Of a DNA stretch of 25,945 nucleotides, positions 23,905-25,945 are shown piece after piece. The DNA is taken from NCBI GenBank assembly GCA_964389805.1, contig CAYMFU010000325.1:1-25945 (forward strand), written 5' to 3'. The DNA comes from JAGTVG01 sp964389805. GTDB lineage: Bacteria > Bacteroidota > Bacteroidia > Cytophagales > Cyclobacteriaceae. The notes below the pieces were generated by a model, which saw only the letters and a program-made list of their open reading frames with translations, ran no database searches and was not told where the DNA came from. Made by a program: the position numbers and the translations under genes. Each line of letters begins with the position of its first letter. Positions within the stretch are counted from its first letter, which is position 1.

Positions 23905-24017
23905 CAAAACATCGGTTTTGGTAAATCTTAAATTATACAGCGCATCTGCGTGCTGTATGGATTTACTCTTTTAAAATAAAGAGCCAAAAATAAGGTTTAT
24001 GATTAGATCATAAAACC
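23905..24017. repeat. Four consecutive inverted repeats (candidate structured RNA or leader)
   Basis: The stems are: CAAAAC/GTTTTG with a 4-nt loop (23905-23920); TACAGCGCA with TGCG plus CTGTA, a 9-bp stem with a 2-nt bulge (23936-23957); CTCTTT/AAAGAG with a 6-nt loop (23966-23983); and GGTTTATGAT with ATCATAAAACC, a 10-bp stem with a 1-nt bulge and 3-nt loop (23994-24017). They are non-overlapping and separated by 8-15 nt. On the minus strand the last stem is followed by TTATTTTTGG, a weak terminator-like tail. Confidence 0.5.
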
Positions 24018-24079
24018 AATCCGTAAATATTTTGATGAATAAAAAAATCATATTCAAAGACATAGAAAAGAGATTTAAC

Positions 24080-24087
24080 TAATTTTG
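24080..24087 (+). promoter_or_regulatory. Candidate lepA -7 box (TAATTTTG)
   Basis: It matches TAnnTTTG exactly and lies 55 bp before the lepA ATG, giving a leader of about 50 nt. No TTTG lies about 20 bp upstream, so only half of the promoter is supported. Confidence 0.45.
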
Positions 24088-24142
24088 TGGGAAAATTAAA
24101 GAATTTCCAGGCACAAAATAGATACCTCAAGAATAAGCGGGA

Positions 24143-25930
24143 ATGGAACAATTTAGGAATTTTTGTATAATTGCTCATATTGATCATGGCAAAAGCACTT
24201 TGGCCGACAGGTTGTTACAGGCTACCAATACTGTAAGCGATCGCGACATGCAGGAACAATTGCTTGATAGTATGGACCTGGAACGTGAAAGAGGTATAAC
24301 AATAAAAAGCCATGCCATTCAGATGGAATATGAACTTGAAGGGCATCGGTATACTTTGAATCTGATCGATACACCCGGGCATGTTGATTTTTCATATGAA
24401 GTTTCCCGGTCAATTGCAGCATGTGAAGGGGCTTTACTGATTGTTGATGCTTCACAGGGAATAGAGGCCCAGACCATATCCAATTTATACCTAGCTATGG
24501 AGCACGACTTACACATTATTCCTGTAGTGAATAAGATTGACTTACCGGGAGCAATGCCGGAAGAGGTGGCGGATGAAATCGTTGACCTGCTGGCTATTGA
24601 CCGGGAAGAAATTATTTATGCATCTGCTAAAGAGGGAATAGGTATTGAAGAAGTCCTCGAGGCGATTGTTACCCGTATTTCTCCTCCTCAGGGAGATCCG
24701 AATGGTCCTTTACAAGCCATGATCTTTGATTCCGTATATAATTCCTATCGTGGTATTGAGGTAATTTTCCGGGTTTTTAACGGTACGATCAAAAAGGGCG
24801 ACATGGTTAAATTCATAAATACCGGAAAGACCTATGATGCAGATGAAGTGGGGATACTCAGATTGAAGAATATACCAAAGCCGGAAATTTCGGCAGGAAA
24901 TGTAGGCTATCTGGTTTCGGGCATCAAGATAGCCAGTGAAGTAAAAGTCGGGGACACCATCACTCATACCAATAATCCGGCTGAAAAAGCAATAAAGGGA
25001 TTTGAAGATGTAAAACCTATGGTATTTGCCGGTATCTATCCTGTAGAGACTTCAGAATTTGAAGAACTCCGGGCATCCATGGAAAAGCTGCAATTAAATG
25101 ATGCCTCACTGGTATGGGAACCTGAAACTTCAGCGGCCTTAGGATTTGGATTCAGATGCGGATTCCTAGGAATGCTACATATGGAGATCGTACAGGAACG
25201 TCTTGAACGGGAATTTGACATGACAGTGATCACTACCGTTCCTTCTGTATCGTATAAGGCTGTATTGACCAGTGAAGAATCTATTGAGGTTCATGCTCCT
25301 TCTGACATGCCGGATCCAACTACATTAAGTCATATTGAAGAACCATTTATCAAGGCTCAAATTATCACTAAGGCTGAATTTATAGGAAATATCCTTTCCT
25401 TATGTATGGATAAACGGGGAGTAGTTAAAAATCAGGTATATCTTACCAGCGACCGGGTAGAACTAACTTTTGAATTGCCCCTGGCTGAGATCGTATTTGA
25501 TTTCTACGATAAATTAAAAACCATTTCAAGGGGATATGCCTCATTGGATTATGAACTTCATGGGTATCAGGTATCGCCTATGGTAAGGTTGGATATTATG
25601 CTGAATGGAGAAAAGGTAGATGCACTTTCAGCTATTGTCCACCGGGATAAGGCCTATGAATGGGGGAAACGATTATGCGCGAAATTGAGGTCCCTGATTC
25701 CACGACAAATGTTTGAAATAGCCATTCAGGCAGCTATTGGCACAAAAGTCATCGCTCGTGAAACAATTAAGGCTTTAAGGAAGAATGTAATTGCAAAATG
25801 TTACGGCGGGGATATTACCAGGAAGCGAAAATTATTGGAAAAACAGAAGAAAGGAAAGAAAAGAATGCGGAACGTCAGTAATGTAGAGATACCTCAGGAG
25901 GCATTCATGGCGGTTTTAAAACTTGATTAA
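24143..25930 (+). CDS. lepA: Elongation factor 4 (LepA)
   Basis: LepA is a ribosome-associated translational GTPase proposed to back-translocate or remodel stalled ribosomes. The protein is complete at 595 residues, the family's normal size. The G domain shows the P-loop AHIDHGKS (11-18), the switch I region ERERGITIKS (47-56), DTPGH (76-80) with the catalytic His80, and NKID (130-133). Domain II follows, then the EF-G-like domain III/V segments (SAALGFGFRCGFLGMLHMEI near 331-350), and the LepA-specific C-terminal domain with KCYGGDITRKRKLLEKQKKG near its end. It lies alone on the plus strand after the 318-bp gap; the window ends 15 bp after its stop. Confidence 0.98.
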   Translation: MEQFRNFCIIAHIDHGKSTLADRLLQATNTVSDRDMQEQLLDSMDLERERGITIKSHAIQMEYELEGHRYTLNLIDTPGHVDFSYEVSRSIAACEGALLIVDASQGIEAQTISNLYLAMEHDLHIIPVVNKIDLPGAMPEEVADEIVDLLAIDREEIIYASAKEGIGIEEVLEAIVTRISPPQGDPNGPLQAMIFDSVYNSYRGIEVIFRVFNGTIKKGDMVKFINTGKTYDADEVGILRLKNIPKPEISAGNVGYLVSGIKIASEVKVGDTITHTNNPAEKAIKGFEDVKPMVFAGIYPVETSEFEELRASMEKLQLNDASLVWEPETSAALGFGFRCGFLGMLHMEIVQERLEREFDMTVITTVPSVSYKAVLTSEESIEVHAPSDMPDPTTLSHIEEPFIKAQIITKAEFIGNILSLCMDKRGVVKNQVYLTSDRVELTFELPLAEIVFDFYDKLKTISRGYASLDYELHGYQVSPMVRLDIMLNGEKVDALSAIVHRDKAYEWGKRLCAKLRSLIPRQMFEIAIQAAIGTKVIARETIKALRKNVIAKCYGGDITRKRKLLEKQKKGKKRMRNVSNVEIPQEAFMAVLKLD

Positions 25931-25945
25931 ATTATAAAAATTAAA

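Larger units (their letters stand above)
23825..24142. other. 318-bp divergent intergenic region with a run of hairpins
   Basis: This gap separates the start of the secreted propeller gene (minus) from the start of lepA (plus). It holds four successive hairpins at 23905-24017 and a -7-like box for lepA at 24080-24087. No open frame with coding character was seen. No clear TAnnTTTG box was placed for the minus-strand gene; the nearest is CATTTTTG on the minus strand near 23890, one base off. Confidence 0.6.

Overview
The window looks like a chromosomal segment from a member of the Bacteroidota, probably a free-living or environmental one. I judge this from the AT-rich composition, weak Shine-Dalgarno signals, a near-perfect Bacteroidota-type promoter (TTTG, 20-bp gap, TACCTTTG) before pgk, signal peptides ending in FAQ and VGQ, a secreted protein with an N-terminal CarboxypepD_reg-like domain, and the EtfB-EtfA-long acyl-CoA dehydrogenase operon common in that phylum. 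No rRNA, tRNA, transposase, phage gene or CRISPR array was seen.

Layout, left to right. Positions 1-2337 (all minus): an SRPBCC-family gene cut by the window edge, a 64-residue AbrB/SpoVT-like DNA-binding protein behind an AT-only leader, rmuC, and a 56-residue two-helix membrane protein upstream of rmuC. Positions 2483-4997 (plus): the tRNA t6A enzyme gene (Sua5/TsaC), a 21-22-bp tandem repeat array, then pgk with its promoter. Positions 5092-7040 (minus): a histidine kinase/response regulator pair with a direct-repeat operator candidate in front. Positions 7236-7537: a small helical protein (plus) with its own terminator. Positions 7681-14652 (minus): a trehalose synthase-maltokinase fusion, a glycogen debranching enzyme, and a secreted protein with a CarboxypepD_reg-like domain. 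Positions 14749-20562 (plus): recQ, then etfB-etfA-acyl-CoA dehydrogenase, closed by a strong terminator. Positions 20690-23824 (minus): a large secreted Asp-box/VPS10-like propeller protein. Positions 24143-25930 (plus): lepA.

How the genes work together. GlgX would trim glycogen-derived limit dextrins. The TreS half of the fusion would interconvert maltose and trehalose. Its maltokinase half has lost the acidic residues expected for catalysis and metal binding, so this branch probably does not feed maltose 1-phosphate to a GlgE pathway from this protein. EtfBA and the acyl-CoA dehydrogenase form one electron-transfer unit, and the EtfB sequence has the motif typical of electron-bifurcating ETFs. 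The other genes (pgk, tsaC, recQ, rmuC, lepA) are housekeeping.

I found no convincing new multi-gene system. The most notable items are the apparent pseudokinase domain fused to TreS; the tandem array before pgk, whose second unit is complementary to its neighbours; a run of four hairpins in the gap before lepA; and a TCTGAG-N5-TCTGAG direct repeat upstream of the response regulator. Domain assignments come from reading the sequence by eye, without database searches.
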